Source: Psychrobacter sp. NG254 (GTDB taxonomy: Bacteria; Pseudomonadota; Gammaproteobacteria; Pseudomonadales; Moraxellaceae). From it: DNA of 64,000 bases. Location: NCBI RefSeq assembly GCF_015277735.1, contig NZ_JADHDA010000002.1, positions 496,001-560,000 of the forward strand, in the 5' to 3' direction. A program made the translations under genes and the position numbers. The notes under the pieces are model-generated. The model worked only from the letters and a program-made list of their open reading frames with translations. It did not search any database and was not told where the DNA came from. Below are positions 8,937 through 17,312 of this stretch, piece after piece (within the stretch, counting starts at the first letter, position 1; every line of letters starts with the position of its first letter).

Positions 8937-10310
8937 ATGACAAAAAGTATGAGTTTAGAGTATGCGCTGATTAATGATACCAGTTGGCAGAGTCAGGCTG
9001 AGTGGCAGACCCCAGACACGCCTTTTATGTCATTTGAATTTTGGCAAGCGTTGGCGGATACCGGTGCCATTGGTGAGCAGGCGGGATGGTTACCGATATT
9101 TATCTTGGTACACCGTGTCGCTGACTATGCTGATAGTGAAAATAGTGCCGATAGCTTGATAGACAGCACTGCAGAAAATGCATTGCAAACTGTGGCCGTG
9201 ATGCCCGTATTCATAAAGGGTCATCATCGCGGGGAGTTTGTGTTTGATCATGCGTGGGCAGAGGCTTACGCGCGCTACGGCGTGGACTATTATCCGCGAT
9301 TAGTCAGCAGCGTACCCTATACGCCGATTACGGGTCAGCGTCTGTGGTTGGCAACAGGGGAGACGTTAAATGAGGATATCCTCAAAACTGCCATCGCAGG
9401 TGTCGACGATATCGCTCAACAAGTGGGTGCTTCAAGCTGGCATGGACTGTTTGTCACATCTGAGCTGGCATCTGTTGCGACCAGCTCTATGCCGACTGAG
9501 GTCGATGTGGCGCTGGCGATAGCCGCGCAAGAGCGTGGCGTAGAATCTGCGCCTATCGATATGCCGATACTTGAGCGCCAAGGCTGCCAGTTCTTATGGC
9601 AAAATAAAGACTTACTTAATGATAGTAAGCCATTTGCAGATTTTGATGCATTTTTGATGACCCTAAAAGCCAAAAAACGCAAAACCATTCGAGCTGAGCG
9701 CCGTAAAGTAGCAGAACAGGGCATCGTATGCCAGCGAAAGTGCGGTGATGCTATCAGTGATGAAGACTGGAAGGCTTTTTATCACTGTTATGTAATGACA
9801 TATGCAGTACGCGGACAGCAGCCTTATCTGACGATAGATTTTTTTATGGCATTGGCAGAGAGCTTGTCTGCGCATATAATGCTCGCGCAGGCACTTGATG
9901 CCAGTGGAGAGATCATCGCTAGTAGTCTGTTCTTATATGATAAGCTCGATAGCGACAAGGCTGATGGTGATGTTGTTGATAATGCTACCTTATATGGTCG
10001 TTATTGGGGCGCACTTGGTGAGTATGACAGTTTGCATTTTGAGCTGTGCTACTATCAAGGGCTTGAGTTCGCTATTGAGCAAGGGCTGAAGTCCTTTGAT
10101 CCCGGTACGCAAGGCGAGCATAAACTGGTACGTGGTTTTATTCCAACGACGACACACTCGCTGCACCGTATCTATGATCCACGTTTTGTACCGGCGATTG
10201 GCGATTTTTGTGCCAGAGATCGCGAGCATATGGCACAGTATCGACAGCAGGCATTTGAGGCATTGCCTTTTAATGCGGATAATATGCCGGATTTTGATGT
10301 GAACCAGTAG
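8937..10310 (+). CDS. FemAB/GNAT-like protein (DUF482 family)
   Basis: A 457-residue protein of the family annotated as peptidoglycan biosynthesis/recognition, related in fold to FemAB aminoacyl-transferases and GNAT enzymes. The signature FDPGTQGEHKLVRGF is present near residue 385, after FLYDKL and the aromatic run CYYQGLEFAIEQGL. The N-terminal part includes FMSFEFWQALADTGA, also typical. Actual substrate is not established for the family. No signal or membrane segment is seen. No clear Shine-Dalgarno is visible before the ATG at 8937 or the in-frame ATG at 8949. ubiC follows 64 bases downstream on the same strand and may be co-transcribed. Confidence 0.85.
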   Translation: MTKSMSLEYALINDTSWQSQAEWQTPDTPFMSFEFWQALADTGAIGEQAGWLPIFILVHRVADYADSENSADSLIDSTAENALQTVAVMPVFIKGHHRGEFVFDHAWAEAYARYGVDYYPRLVSSVPYTPITGQRLWLATGETLNEDILKTAIAGVDDIAQQVGASSWHGLFVTSELASVATSSMPTEVDVALAIAAQERGVESAPIDMPILERQGCQFLWQNKDLLNDSKPFADFDAFLMTLKAKKRKTIRAERRKVAEQGIVCQRKCGDAISDEDWKAFYHCYVMTYAVRGQQPYLTIDFFMALAESLSAHIMLAQALDASGEIIASSLFLYDKLDSDKADGDVVDNATLYGRYWGALGEYDSLHFELCYYQGLEFAIEQGLKSFDPGTQGEHKLVRGFIPTTTHSLHRIYDPRFVPAIGDFCARDREHMAQYRQQAFEALPFNADNMPDFDVNQ

Positions 10311-10374
10311 TCTTTTGATATAAACAATGAGTGCCAGCCCCTCTTATTTAATACTTCATAATTAGCCGTTAACT

Positions 10375-10878
10375 ATGTCCAGTACTCAAACGTCTTGCTT
10401 TAACCCTCTGTCACCTCCGACTGAGCTGCTGCCTTGGCTAAATGCTGAAGGCTCTCTCACTGCTATATTAGAAGACAGAGCAGGGCAGCCACTGCGCGTG
10501 AAACGCAGCTTTGAGGGTTATCGACGACTGAGCTTGGTACAAAAAAAGCAACTGGGCTTGCAAGGTAGGATGCTGGGTCGTCCGATGCTGGCATGGGTGC
10601 GTGAAGTAGAGCTATACGGCTGTGATGAAGCGCCATGGGTGCAAGCGCAAAGTATCTTTCCCTTAACGAGTTTGCAAGGAAGCGCACGTCGTCTTCAGCA
10701 ACTCAAAAGCACACCGATTGGCTACGTGTTATTCAAGCGCCGCCGTACTCTACCAAACCAGCGTTTTATAAGTCATACCGCCGAGGGCTGGCAACGGCAA
10801 ACGCGTTATGATTGGTATGGCCGCACGCTAATGATCAGTGAAACGTTCTTGCCGGCGTTTTTATCTAGCGACCTATAA
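10375..10878 (+). CDS. ubiC: Chorismate lyase
   Basis: Removes pyruvate from chorismate to give 4-hydroxybenzoate, the first committed step of ubiquinone synthesis, in the cytosol. The 167-residue length is that of the E. coli enzyme. The segment WVREVELYGCDEAPWVQAQS with the following PLTSLQG matches the UbiC core, and the C-terminal ETFLPAFL includes the conserved glutamate region. No ubiA follows, unlike in E. coli; the next gene is glyA after a terminator. No clear ribosome site precedes the ATG. Probably transcribed with the FemAB-like gene. Confidence 0.9.
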   Translation: MSSTQTSCFNPLSPPTELLPWLNAEGSLTAILEDRAGQPLRVKRSFEGYRRLSLVQKKQLGLQGRMLGRPMLAWVREVELYGCDEAPWVQAQSIFPLTSLQGSARRLQQLKSTPIGYVLFKRRRTLPNQRFISHTAEGWQRQTRYDWYGRTLMISETFLPAFLSSDL

Positions 10879-10987
10879 AAATATTTAATGTCAATATTCA
10901 TATAAAAAAGCATGGATGATAGAATTTGAAGAGGATAAATCCTTTATTTTATTGGCTATTTATCTGCGTTATAGGGCCATTTAATTC

Positions 10988-11012
10988 CCTCATCTTAAGG
11001 TGAGGTTTTTTT
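10988..11012 (+). terminator. Intrinsic terminator after ubiC
   Basis: CCTCATCTT pairs with AAGGTGAGG (one G-U pair), followed by seven T. About 110 bases after the ubiC stop. Confidence 0.8.
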
Positions 11013-11328
11013 GCGTTCGCAGCACAATTTTTCATGTTACACTTAATCTTTCGCAGTGATATCGATGCAAATGTATATCGATTTTATTGACGAATCAGTC
11101 AAGTTAATAGCAGGCCACTCGCCTGTGTTTGTTCTTATTTTACTCTTTGCTAATAGACGCCATTCACAATAATGGTCATACCATAAAACAGATTGTAAAA
11201 AAACAGAGTGCAGAGGTATCAAACATATCTCGAGCGACGTTGACGCAGTAGTTGTTTTATTGTGGGCAGGCTATCAGCTTCTTTTCAATGACATTTTTTC
11301 AATGACAGTCACTACTTAGGACATCACT
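11013..11328. other. glyA upstream region
   Basis: About 315 bases holding the glyA promoter. A 12-base direct repeat, TTTTCAATGACA, occurs at 11282-11293 and 11296-11307 (14 bases apart), 20-45 bases before the ATG. AGGA precedes the ATG by 8 bases. I see no glycine riboswitch core and no small ORF. Confidence 0.5.
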
Positions 11329-12585
11329 ATGTTTAAAGATATTTCTATCAAAGATTTTGATCCAGTACTTGCTGAAGCGATGGCCGCAGAAAGCGTTCGT
11401 CAAGAAAACCATATCGAATTGATCGCGTCTGAAAACTACTGCTCACAAGCAGTGATGGAAGCGCAAGGCACTGACCTGACTAACAAGTACGCAGAAGGCT
11501 ATCCAGGTAAGCGTTACTACGGTGGCTGTGAGCATGTGGATGTCATTGAACAATTGGCCATTGACCGTGCAAAAGAGTTGTTCGGTGCTGAGTACGTCAA
11601 CGTTCAGCCGCATTCTGGTAGTCAAGCAAACTCTGCGGTATTTTTAGCATTGCTAGAAGCCAATGACACGGTATTGGGCATGAGCCTAGACGCTGGTGGT
11701 CACTTAACGCATGGCGCACACATCAACTTTTCAGGCCTGAACTACAATGCCGTACAGTACGGATTGGTAGATGGCACTGGCCTGATTGATTATGACCAAG
11801 TAGACGCTCTAGCACGTGAGCATAAGCCTAAAATGATTATTGCTGGTTTTTCAGCATACTCACAAGTGGTCGATTGGCAGCGTTTCCGTGACATCGCGGA
11901 CGAAGTAGGCGCGTATCTATTGGTTGATATGGCTCATGTTGCAGGTCTAGTTGCTGGTGGCGTTTATCCAAACCCAGTACCTTTCGCTGATGTAGTGACT
12001 ACGACTACGCACAAAACCCTACGTGGCCCACGTTCAGGTATGATCTTGGCACGTGATGAAGTGCTAGCTAAGAAACTAAACTCTGCGGTATTCCCAGGCA
12101 ACCAAGGTGGACCGTTGATGCATGTCATCGCGGCAAAAGCGGTTTGCTTTAAAGAAGCATTAGAAGCCAACTTTTCTACTTATCAGCAGCAAGTGGTTAA
12201 AAACGCTAAAGCGATGGCGAAAGTCGTTCAAGATCGTGGCTATGAAGTCATCTCTGGCGGTACTGAAAACCATCTCATGCTGATCAGCCTCGTTAAGCAA
12301 GAAATGACGGGTAAAGAAGCCGATAAATGGCTTGGCGACGCTCACATCACTGTGAACAAGAACGCTGTACCAAACGATCCAAAATCTCCGTTCGTAACGT
12401 CTGGTATCCGTATCGGTACGCCAGCGATTACTACTCGCGGCTTCAACGAAGCACAAGCGGGCGAGTTGGCAGGTTGGATCTGTGACGTACTAGACAGCCG
12501 CGGTGATGAAGTGGTTGCTACTGAAGTACGCGCTAAAGTAGAAGCGATTTGTGCAGAGTTGCCAGTCTATGCTAAAAATCAGTAA
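11329..12585 (+). CDS. glyA: Serine hydroxymethyltransferase
   Basis: PLP enzyme that interconverts serine and glycine while charging tetrahydrofolate with a one-carbon unit; cytosolic homodimer or tetramer. The 418-residue length is standard. The PLP lysine is K229 in [13 protein letters not shown], the same number as in E. coli. Other family segments are [17 protein letters not shown] and [12 protein letters not shown]. The ATG has AGGA 8 bases upstream. It is monocistronic between two terminators. Codon use is noticeably regular, fitting high expression. Confidence 0.98.
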   Translation: MFKDISIKDFDPVLAEAMAAESVRQENHIELIASENYCSQAVMEAQGTDLTNKYAEGYPGKRYYGGCEHVDVIEQLAIDRAKELFGAEYVNVQPHSGSQANSAVFLALLEANDTVLGMSLDAGGHLTHGAHINFSGLNYNAVQYGLVDGTGLIDYDQVDALAREHKPKMIIAGFSAYSQVVDWQRFRDIADEVGAYLLVDMAHVAGLVAGGVYPNPVPFADVVTTTTHKTLRGPRSGMILARDEVLAKKLNSAVFPGNQGGPLMHVIAAKAVCFKEALEANFSTYQQQVVKNAKAMAKVVQDRGYEVISGGTENHLMLISLVKQEMTGKEADKWLGDAHITVNKNAVPNDPKSPFVTSGIRIGTPAITTRGFNEAQAGELAGWICDVLDSRGDEVVATEVRAKVEAICAELPVYAKNQ

Positions 12586-12601
12586 ACTTTAGAATGGCAA
12601 T

Positions 12602-12638
12602 AAAAAAACCGCTAAGCTTTTGCTTAGCGGTTTTTTTG
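12602..12638 (+). terminator. Intrinsic terminator after glyA
   Basis: Strong stem AACCGCTAAGC / GCTTAGCGG with a 4-base loop, A-run before and seven T after; can work in both directions. Confidence 0.92.
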
Positions 12639-12893
12639 TTCTTACGCTCTATAAGTATTAGGCCCTTCAACGCAAACCTATGTTGATGTGGTCATCTCGC
12701 CCTTTTAATTATATTTAGGTTGGTTATTTATACTGAAAATATTACCGATATTTATCGATAATTACCGTGAGCTTGGTTGAGTACGGCTATCAGCCTTAAA
12801 GAGTTAAGTTGATGTTTAATTAAGAAAAATATGTAAATTTTTTTGTTTATATAAAAGCATTAGTATATAGTTGGCATTGAACATCGAGTAATA

Positions 12894-12938
12894 ATACTAA
12901 TACAAATTATAATAAATAATTACACTTTGTATTAGTAT
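12894..12938. promoter_or_regulatory. 13-bp perfect inverted repeat upstream of alsT
   Basis: ATACTAATACAAA (12894-12906) and TTTGTATTAGTAT (12926-12938) are exact complements around a 19-base AT-rich spacer; arm centres are 32 bases apart, about three helical turns. It lies 55-100 bases before the alsT ATG. It could be a paired operator or a leader hairpin; there is no T-run, so it is not a terminator. The rest of the gap 12639-12992 is very AT-rich with no gene. Confidence 0.5.
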
Positions 12939-12992
12939 CGCTGTAATTGATTGAATAATTATATAAATATTATTTTCACTAAAGGGATTTAC

Positions 12993-14531
12993 ATGAAAAA
13001 ACAATCTTTAGTCGCAACGATGCTATTACTTAGCACTACTCTTGCGCAAGCAGCAGAACAACAAGGAGGTCTAGCAGCATTTGGTGCGGGCCTCGATGCC
13101 TTTATGGCCAATATATTTGGCTGGTTCGTCGATCTTATTTTCTTTTCAGTACCTCTTGGCGACGTAAGCTTTCCGCTCATTGTAGGTTGGTTATTAATTG
13201 CCGCATTAGTCTTTACCTTTTATTTTGGCTTTATTCAGTTTCGCCATATAGGCTTATCTTTAGATATTGTTAGAGGCAAATATACTGATCCAAACCCTGC
13301 TGTCAAAGAAGAAGGCGAGGTTAGCCATTTTCAAGCACTAGCCACGGCTTTGTCAGGTACCGTCGGTCTTGGTAATATCGCAGGTGTCGGTGCAGCACTC
13401 GCTATTGGTGGACCTGGCGCTACCTTTTGGATGATTATGGTTGGTCTGTTCGGTATGGCGACCAAGTTTGTAGAGTGTACGCTAGGTGTTAAATACCGTA
13501 CGGTACTACCATCTGGCGTCGTATCAGGTGGCCCTATGTATTACCTAAGCCGCGGTATGGCTGAACGTGGTATGGGTGGATTGGGTAAGGTATTAGCCGT
13601 CGGTTTTGCCCTTATGTGTATATTGGCCACTTTTGGTGCTGGTAACATGTTTCAGGGTAACCAAGCCTTTGCAGTCATGAGCTCTACTTTTAGCATTCCA
13701 ACGGATTACAGCATATTCTTTGGTATTGGGTTGGCTCTTTTGGTTGGTTCGGTCATCCTTGGTGGTATGCCTAGCATTGCAGCAGTGACCGAAAAAGTTG
13801 TACCTTTTATGGCTTTGTTGTATATCACAATGAGTGTCATCGTATTGGTTGCAAACTTTAATCATATCGGCGCCGCATTTGGAGAGATTTTCACAGGTGC
13901 TTTCACTGGTGCTGGCGTGGCTGGTGGTTTTATTGGTGCGTTGATTCAAGGTTTAAAACGTGCGACTTTCTCTAACGAAGCGGGTGTTGGTTCAGCCGCT
14001 ATTGCTCACTCAGCGGTAAAAACAAGTGAGCCTGCTACTGAAGGCTTAGTAGCGCTGTTAGAGCCTTTCATTGATACGGTTGTTATCTGTACTATGACGG
14101 CGCTCGTTATTACTATCTCTGGGGTGAACACTGCCGCAAACTTGCAAACACAAGCAATCACTGGTGTGGATCTAACCCGTGCCGCCTTTATGGAAACAGC
14201 GCCAATTTTCCAGTACTTCTTAGCTGTCGCGGTATTATTGTTCGCCTTTTCAACGATGATCTCATGGTCATACTATGGTCTAAAAGCTTGGACTTATCTG
14301 TTCGGTGAAGGTAAAGCTGGCGAGATGATATACAAACTTATCTTCTTGATTTTCGTGGTTATCGGTACTATCGTACAGTTTAGCTTCGTTATCGACTTCT
14401 CAGATGCAGCTCTGTTCGCTATGGCTATCTTTAACATCATCGGTCTATACTTCTTGATGCCAGTTGTGAAAAGAGAGGTTAATTCTTTCGTGGCTCGTGT
14501 GAAAAGTGGTGAAGTTAAAAAGTATAAATAA
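12993..14531 (+). CDS. alsT: Sodium:alanine symporter (AGCS family)
   Basis: Inner-membrane carrier that takes up alanine or glycine with Na+. The protein of 512 residues starts MKKQSLVATM, with AAAGGGA upstream of the ATG at 12993; an in-frame ATG at 12951 lacks a ribosome site and would add 14 residues. An N-terminal hydrophobic segment ending TLAQA may be a cleaved signal or first helix. About ten further membrane helices follow. Family segments seen: FQALATALSGTVGLGNIAGV, GPGATFWMIMVGLFGMATKF and FSNEAGVGSAAIAHS. It stands alone between a possible operator and a bidirectional terminator. Confidence 0.93.
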   Translation: MKKQSLVATMLLLSTTLAQAAEQQGGLAAFGAGLDAFMANIFGWFVDLIFFSVPLGDVSFPLIVGWLLIAALVFTFYFGFIQFRHIGLSLDIVRGKYTDPNPAVKEEGEVSHFQALATALSGTVGLGNIAGVGAALAIGGPGATFWMIMVGLFGMATKFVECTLGVKYRTVLPSGVVSGGPMYYLSRGMAERGMGGLGKVLAVGFALMCILATFGAGNMFQGNQAFAVMSSTFSIPTDYSIFFGIGLALLVGSVILGGMPSIAAVTEKVVPFMALLYITMSVIVLVANFNHIGAAFGEIFTGAFTGAGVAGGFIGALIQGLKRATFSNEAGVGSAAIAHSAVKTSEPATEGLVALLEPFIDTVVICTMTALVITISGVNTAANLQTQAITGVDLTRAAFMETAPIFQYFLAVAVLLFAFSTMISWSYYGLKAWTYLFGEGKAGEMIYKLIFLIFVVIGTIVQFSFVIDFSDAALFAMAIFNIIGLYFLMPVVKREVNSFVARVKSGEVKKYK

Positions 14532-14567
14532 TGGGTTTGATTGAATACTCTATTATAGCTTGATAAT

Positions 14568-14606
14568 TAAAAAAGCCCGCCAAGAGTAGTCTTGGCGGGC
14601 TTTTTG
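14568..14606. terminator. Bidirectional terminator, alsT / gltS
   Basis: A 16-bp stem (AAGCCCGCCAAGA arm, 4-base loop) with A-run and T-run between two convergent genes. Confidence 0.93.
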
Positions 14607-14649
14607 TGTTTTCTAATTTGATCAAGTTTTGCGCTACGACAGCATTAGC

Positions 14650-15924
14650 TTACATAAACGGCAACTTCGTAAATATCTGCAAGACTGTCGCATTGACGAT
14701 ATCAACGAAGAATGCACCAACCATTGGCACAATCAAAAACGCCTTAGGCGAAGGCAGATAACGGTCAGTGACTGCTTGCATATTGGCAATCGCGGTTGGC
14801 GTTGCACCCATACCAAAACCACAATGACCTGCCGATAGCACCGCCGCATCGTAGTTTTTGCCCATGACCTTAAAGGTAATGAAATAAACGTATAAAATCA
14901 TAACGAATGTCTGTACCAGTAAGATTATGAGTACAGGGCCTGCCAAGTCTGTCAATTCCCACAGCTTTAATGACAACAACGCCATGGCCAAAAATAGGCT
15001 CAATGAGGCATTACCAATCACATCGATGGCACGGTCAAACATATCAAAGTTGAATATCATGGTTAATGAATTACGAAGAATCACACCGCCTGCCAGTGCC
15101 CATACAAAGGTAGGTAATTCAAACGATGTTCCTTCAGCAACGATGGTCATCAAGTCAGCGAAAGCCAATGCACCAGCAAATAGTGCTAAGGTTTCAATGG
15201 TAGATGATGCGGTAATGAGGCGGATGTTGTCAGGCTTCTCAAACATCTCTTGATTGTCACTGGCTTCTTTTTCACTGTGTTTGGTACTGTATAACGACTG
15301 CGCGCCTGCTACTTTTTCAACATCACTTGGATTAAGGTTGGCAGGCGTTGGCTTTAAGCCAAGTTTATTAATCAATCGACGTGCCACAGGGCCACCCACG
15401 ATACCACCTGCGACCAAGCCATAGGTCGCAACAGCAATGCCTAACGTCGTCGCGCCTACCACGCCATACTCTTGCTCTAACACAGTGCCCCATGCGCCAG
15501 CGGTGCCATGACCGCCTGTAAGCGCGATAGAGCCTGTGACCAGACCTAGCAGTGGATCAAGTCCTAATGCACTTGCCATTGTCACGCCAACGACGTCTTG
15601 CAGGATAATAAATATTGATACCACAATAGTAAAAATCAGTAACGGAGTACCACCTGCTTTTAGTCGACCAAAATCAGCGCTCAGACCGATAGAAGCAAAG
15701 AACATCAGCATGGTGGCTGTCTGTAAGCCCTGATGAAAATTAAAGCTGTAGCCCCAAATAAAATTAAGGGCATACACAATGACTGCCGCAATCAATCCAC
15801 CAGCGACAGGCTCTGGAATATTAAAGTCTTCTAAAAACTTGACTTTCCTTACCAAAAATCGCCCAAGTAATAGTACTAATGTGGCCAATATCAAGGTGTA
15901 ATAACCGTTTAAAGTAATCTCCAT
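14650..15924 (-). CDS. gltS: Sodium:glutamate symporter
   Basis: Inner-membrane Na+/glutamate carrier of the ESS family, 424 residues. Two inverted halves each carry a glycine-rich re-entrant loop: TGGHGTAGAWG in the first half and GHCGFGMGATPTAIANM in the second, both highly typical of GltS. About ten membrane helices are visible. The ATG has AAAGGAT upstream. An unusual 17-bp hairpin lies 30-70 bases before the start. Together with the gltIJKL importer at 33 kb, it gives the cell two independent glutamate uptake routes in this window. Confidence 0.95.
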   Translation of the reverse strand: MEITLNGYYTLILATLVLLLGRFLVRKVKFLEDFNIPEPVAGGLIAAVIVYALNFIWGYSFNFHQGLQTATMLMFFASIGLSADFGRLKAGGTPLLIFTIVVSIFIILQDVVGVTMASALGLDPLLGLVTGSIALTGGHGTAGAWGTVLEQEYGVVGATTLGIAVATYGLVAGGIVGGPVARRLINKLGLKPTPANLNPSDVEKVAGAQSLYSTKHSEKEASDNQEMFEKPDNIRLITASSTIETLALFAGALAFADLMTIVAEGTSFELPTFVWALAGGVILRNSLTMIFNFDMFDRAIDVIGNASLSLFLAMALLSLKLWELTDLAGPVLIILLVQTFVMILYVYFITFKVMGKNYDAAVLSAGHCGFGMGATPTAIANMQAVTDRYLPSPKAFLIVPMVGAFFVDIVNATVLQIFTKLPFM

Positions 15925-15953
15925 ACGTTAATCCTTTCTATAAAATAAATTAA

Positions 15954-15993
15954 CCTGAATTCGGGATAAATATGGCTTTATCTCGAATTCAGG
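15954..15993 (-). terminator. Long hairpin between the barstar gene and gltS
   Basis: CCTGAATTCGGGATAAA (15954-15970) pairs with TTTATCTCGAATTCAGG (15977-15993): 17 bp with one G-U, 6-base loop. On the minus strand it follows the barstar stop by 49 bases and is trailed by only a broken T-run (TTAATTTATTTT), so it may be the end of the ribonuclease/barstar operon or an element in the gltS leader. Confidence 0.55.
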
Positions 15994-16042
15994 TTTCTAT
16001 GATGACGAATAATGATCGGTGACCAATCTTTTGACAGTTAGA

Positions 16043-16447
16043 CTAAACGGCATCCTCAGATGGCACAATAATCCAGAGTTCTGGTTTGCCAAAATCTCTA
16101 TAAGCATCTTCAATGAGGCTCTTAAAAACATTGAAGTCTTCGGTATTTATCCTCTTCACCACCGTCAAATCAAGCGTTAAGTGCACCACCTCGCTATCTG
16201 TCAGACAGTCCCATGCGCTGTCCCAATTATGCGAAAAGTAACTGGGAAAATCACAGGCGTGGCCTAGACTTGCCAGTAGCGTGGTTTTATCCACTGTGTC
16301 ACCCACGAGTATGGTAACAGCCTGAGGGGGAATGCCTGCATATAGTGCTGTACCGTTTTGGTTAATGTGGTCTTGATGAACGTAGTGGATGGCTTGGTTC
16401 TTACTTTCTTGATTAGTATTTTCTTTTTTCATGTCTGCTCGTTCCAT
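16043..16447 (-). CDS. Barstar-family ribonuclease inhibitor
   Basis: Small cytosolic protein (134 residues) expected to bind and block the ribonuclease encoded just upstream. The barstar core starts near residue 44; residues 66-83 read DFPSYFSHNWDSAWDCLT, matching the barnase-binding helix, with D76, W79 and D80 in the places of barstar D35, W38 and D39. The first ~40 residues are an extra polar N-terminal stretch not found in the 89-residue B. amyloliquefaciens protein. The ATG is one base after the ribonuclease stop codon, which implies translational coupling. No signal peptide is seen. A start at Met6 is possible. Confidence 0.88.
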   Translation of the reverse strand: MERADMKKENTNQESKNQAIHYVHQDHINQNGTALYAGIPPQAVTILVGDTVDKTTLLASLGHACDFPSYFSHNWDSAWDCLTDSEVVHLTLDLTVVKRINTEDFNVFKSLIEDAYRDFGKPELWIIVPSEDAV

Positions 16448-16448
16448 G

Positions 16449-17204
16449 TTAGGGCACCTGCAGTTTTTGAAAACTATCGTAATGATCGACAGTTAAGTAA
16501 TAGACGGTAGGCGGATATCCACCTGTGACGATACGGCGCGGCCCGCGATGTGAGACGCCAGGAGTGGGTACAGTATATTCATGATAATAGCCTTGCGACT
16601 GAGCAGGCAGCTTGCCTTCACGATTATAAAACGTCGTGCCGTCTTTATTGGGATAAGGAAACGGCCCGCCTTGTTGAATAAGGGTGATGGTTTGGTCTAT
16701 TTGTGCATCACCCGTGAAGGCAGAACCAGAGACTGCTTGTGTTGTGTTGCCAGATGCAGTTTGCGATAGGGTAGTTGGGGCGACATCATCTGCAAAAATG
16801 GTTGATTTTAGATCATCAAAGAAATAAAAAGCGACGGCGATAATCGCGATGAGACTCATCAAGGTAGATAGGGGGCTTTTTTTAGGTCGACTACTGTTAT
16901 GTGGTCGAACCTTGCTGTTGTTTCTCGTATTTTGGTTCCGCGCATTACTATTATTAGTCATAGGCTTAGGTAAACCGTGATCAACATCGTCTTGAAGACT
17001 GAGGTCAGTAGAAGTGACTTCAGTGGCTCGCAATTGGTTTTTCTCATTGCGTTTGCTATTGAAATAAATGGTCTGACCCTCCGTTATGGGCTGTGACAAC
17101 CGTACTGTACTTACATGAAAAAACACGTCTTCGCTTTGGTTGTCTACATCAATAAAGCCGTAGCCTTTGTCTTTATTCCAATGTTTAATCTTGCCACTCT
17201 GCAT
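16449..17204 (-). CDS. Cold-shock domain / transmembrane / RNase Sa-type ribonuclease fusion
   Basis: A 251-residue three-part protein. Residues 1-65 are a cold-shock RNA-binding domain (GKIKHWNKDKGYGFIDV, DVFFHVS). A polar Asn/Arg-rich linker (70-110) ends in RPKKS before one membrane helix (~112-129). Residues ~167-251 are a guanyl-specific ribonuclease of the N1/T1/Sa group: GGPFPYPNKDGTTFYNREG, YYHEYTVPTP, RGPRRIVTGG and DHYDSF. The catalytic set of RNase Sa (E54, R65, R69, H85) is present as E209, R220, R224 and H241. Basic residues before the helix and acids after it predict cold-shock domain in the cytosol and ribonuclease outside. The domain has no cysteine, so it lacks the RNase Sa disulfide. 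A barstar gene follows after 1 base. Confidence 0.9.
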   Translation of the reverse strand: MQSGKIKHWNKDKGYGFIDVDNQSEDVFFHVSTVRLSQPITEGQTIYFNSKRNEKNQLRATEVTSTDLSLQDDVDHGLPKPMTNNSNARNQNTRNNSKVRPHNSSRPKKSPLSTLMSLIAIIAVAFYFFDDLKSTIFADDVAPTTLSQTASGNTTQAVSGSAFTGDAQIDQTITLIQQGGPFPYPNKDGTTFYNREGKLPAQSQGYYHEYTVPTPGVSHRGPRRIVTGGYPPTVYYLTVDHYDSFQKLQVP

Positions 17205-17231
17205 GATTGTGCCATCCTAGGTAATTGACAT

Positions 17232-17262
17232 TAAAAAACGCCAGCACGGTAGCTGACGTTCT
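17232..17262 (-). terminator. Intrinsic terminator after proA
   Basis: AACGCCAGC pairs imperfectly with GCTGACGTT (one mismatch); on the minus strand a run of six T follows. It separates proA from the ribonuclease gene. Confidence 0.75.
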
Positions 17263-17312
17263 TGCTTAACTTAAGCATTAATCCTCAGGTTAGTAAAGCA
17301 TTCTTGCATTAC

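Noticed and set aside
11013..11328. Possible glycine riboswitch upstream of glyA
   Set aside because: No tandem aptamer core or conserved G-rich junctions could be found in the leader.
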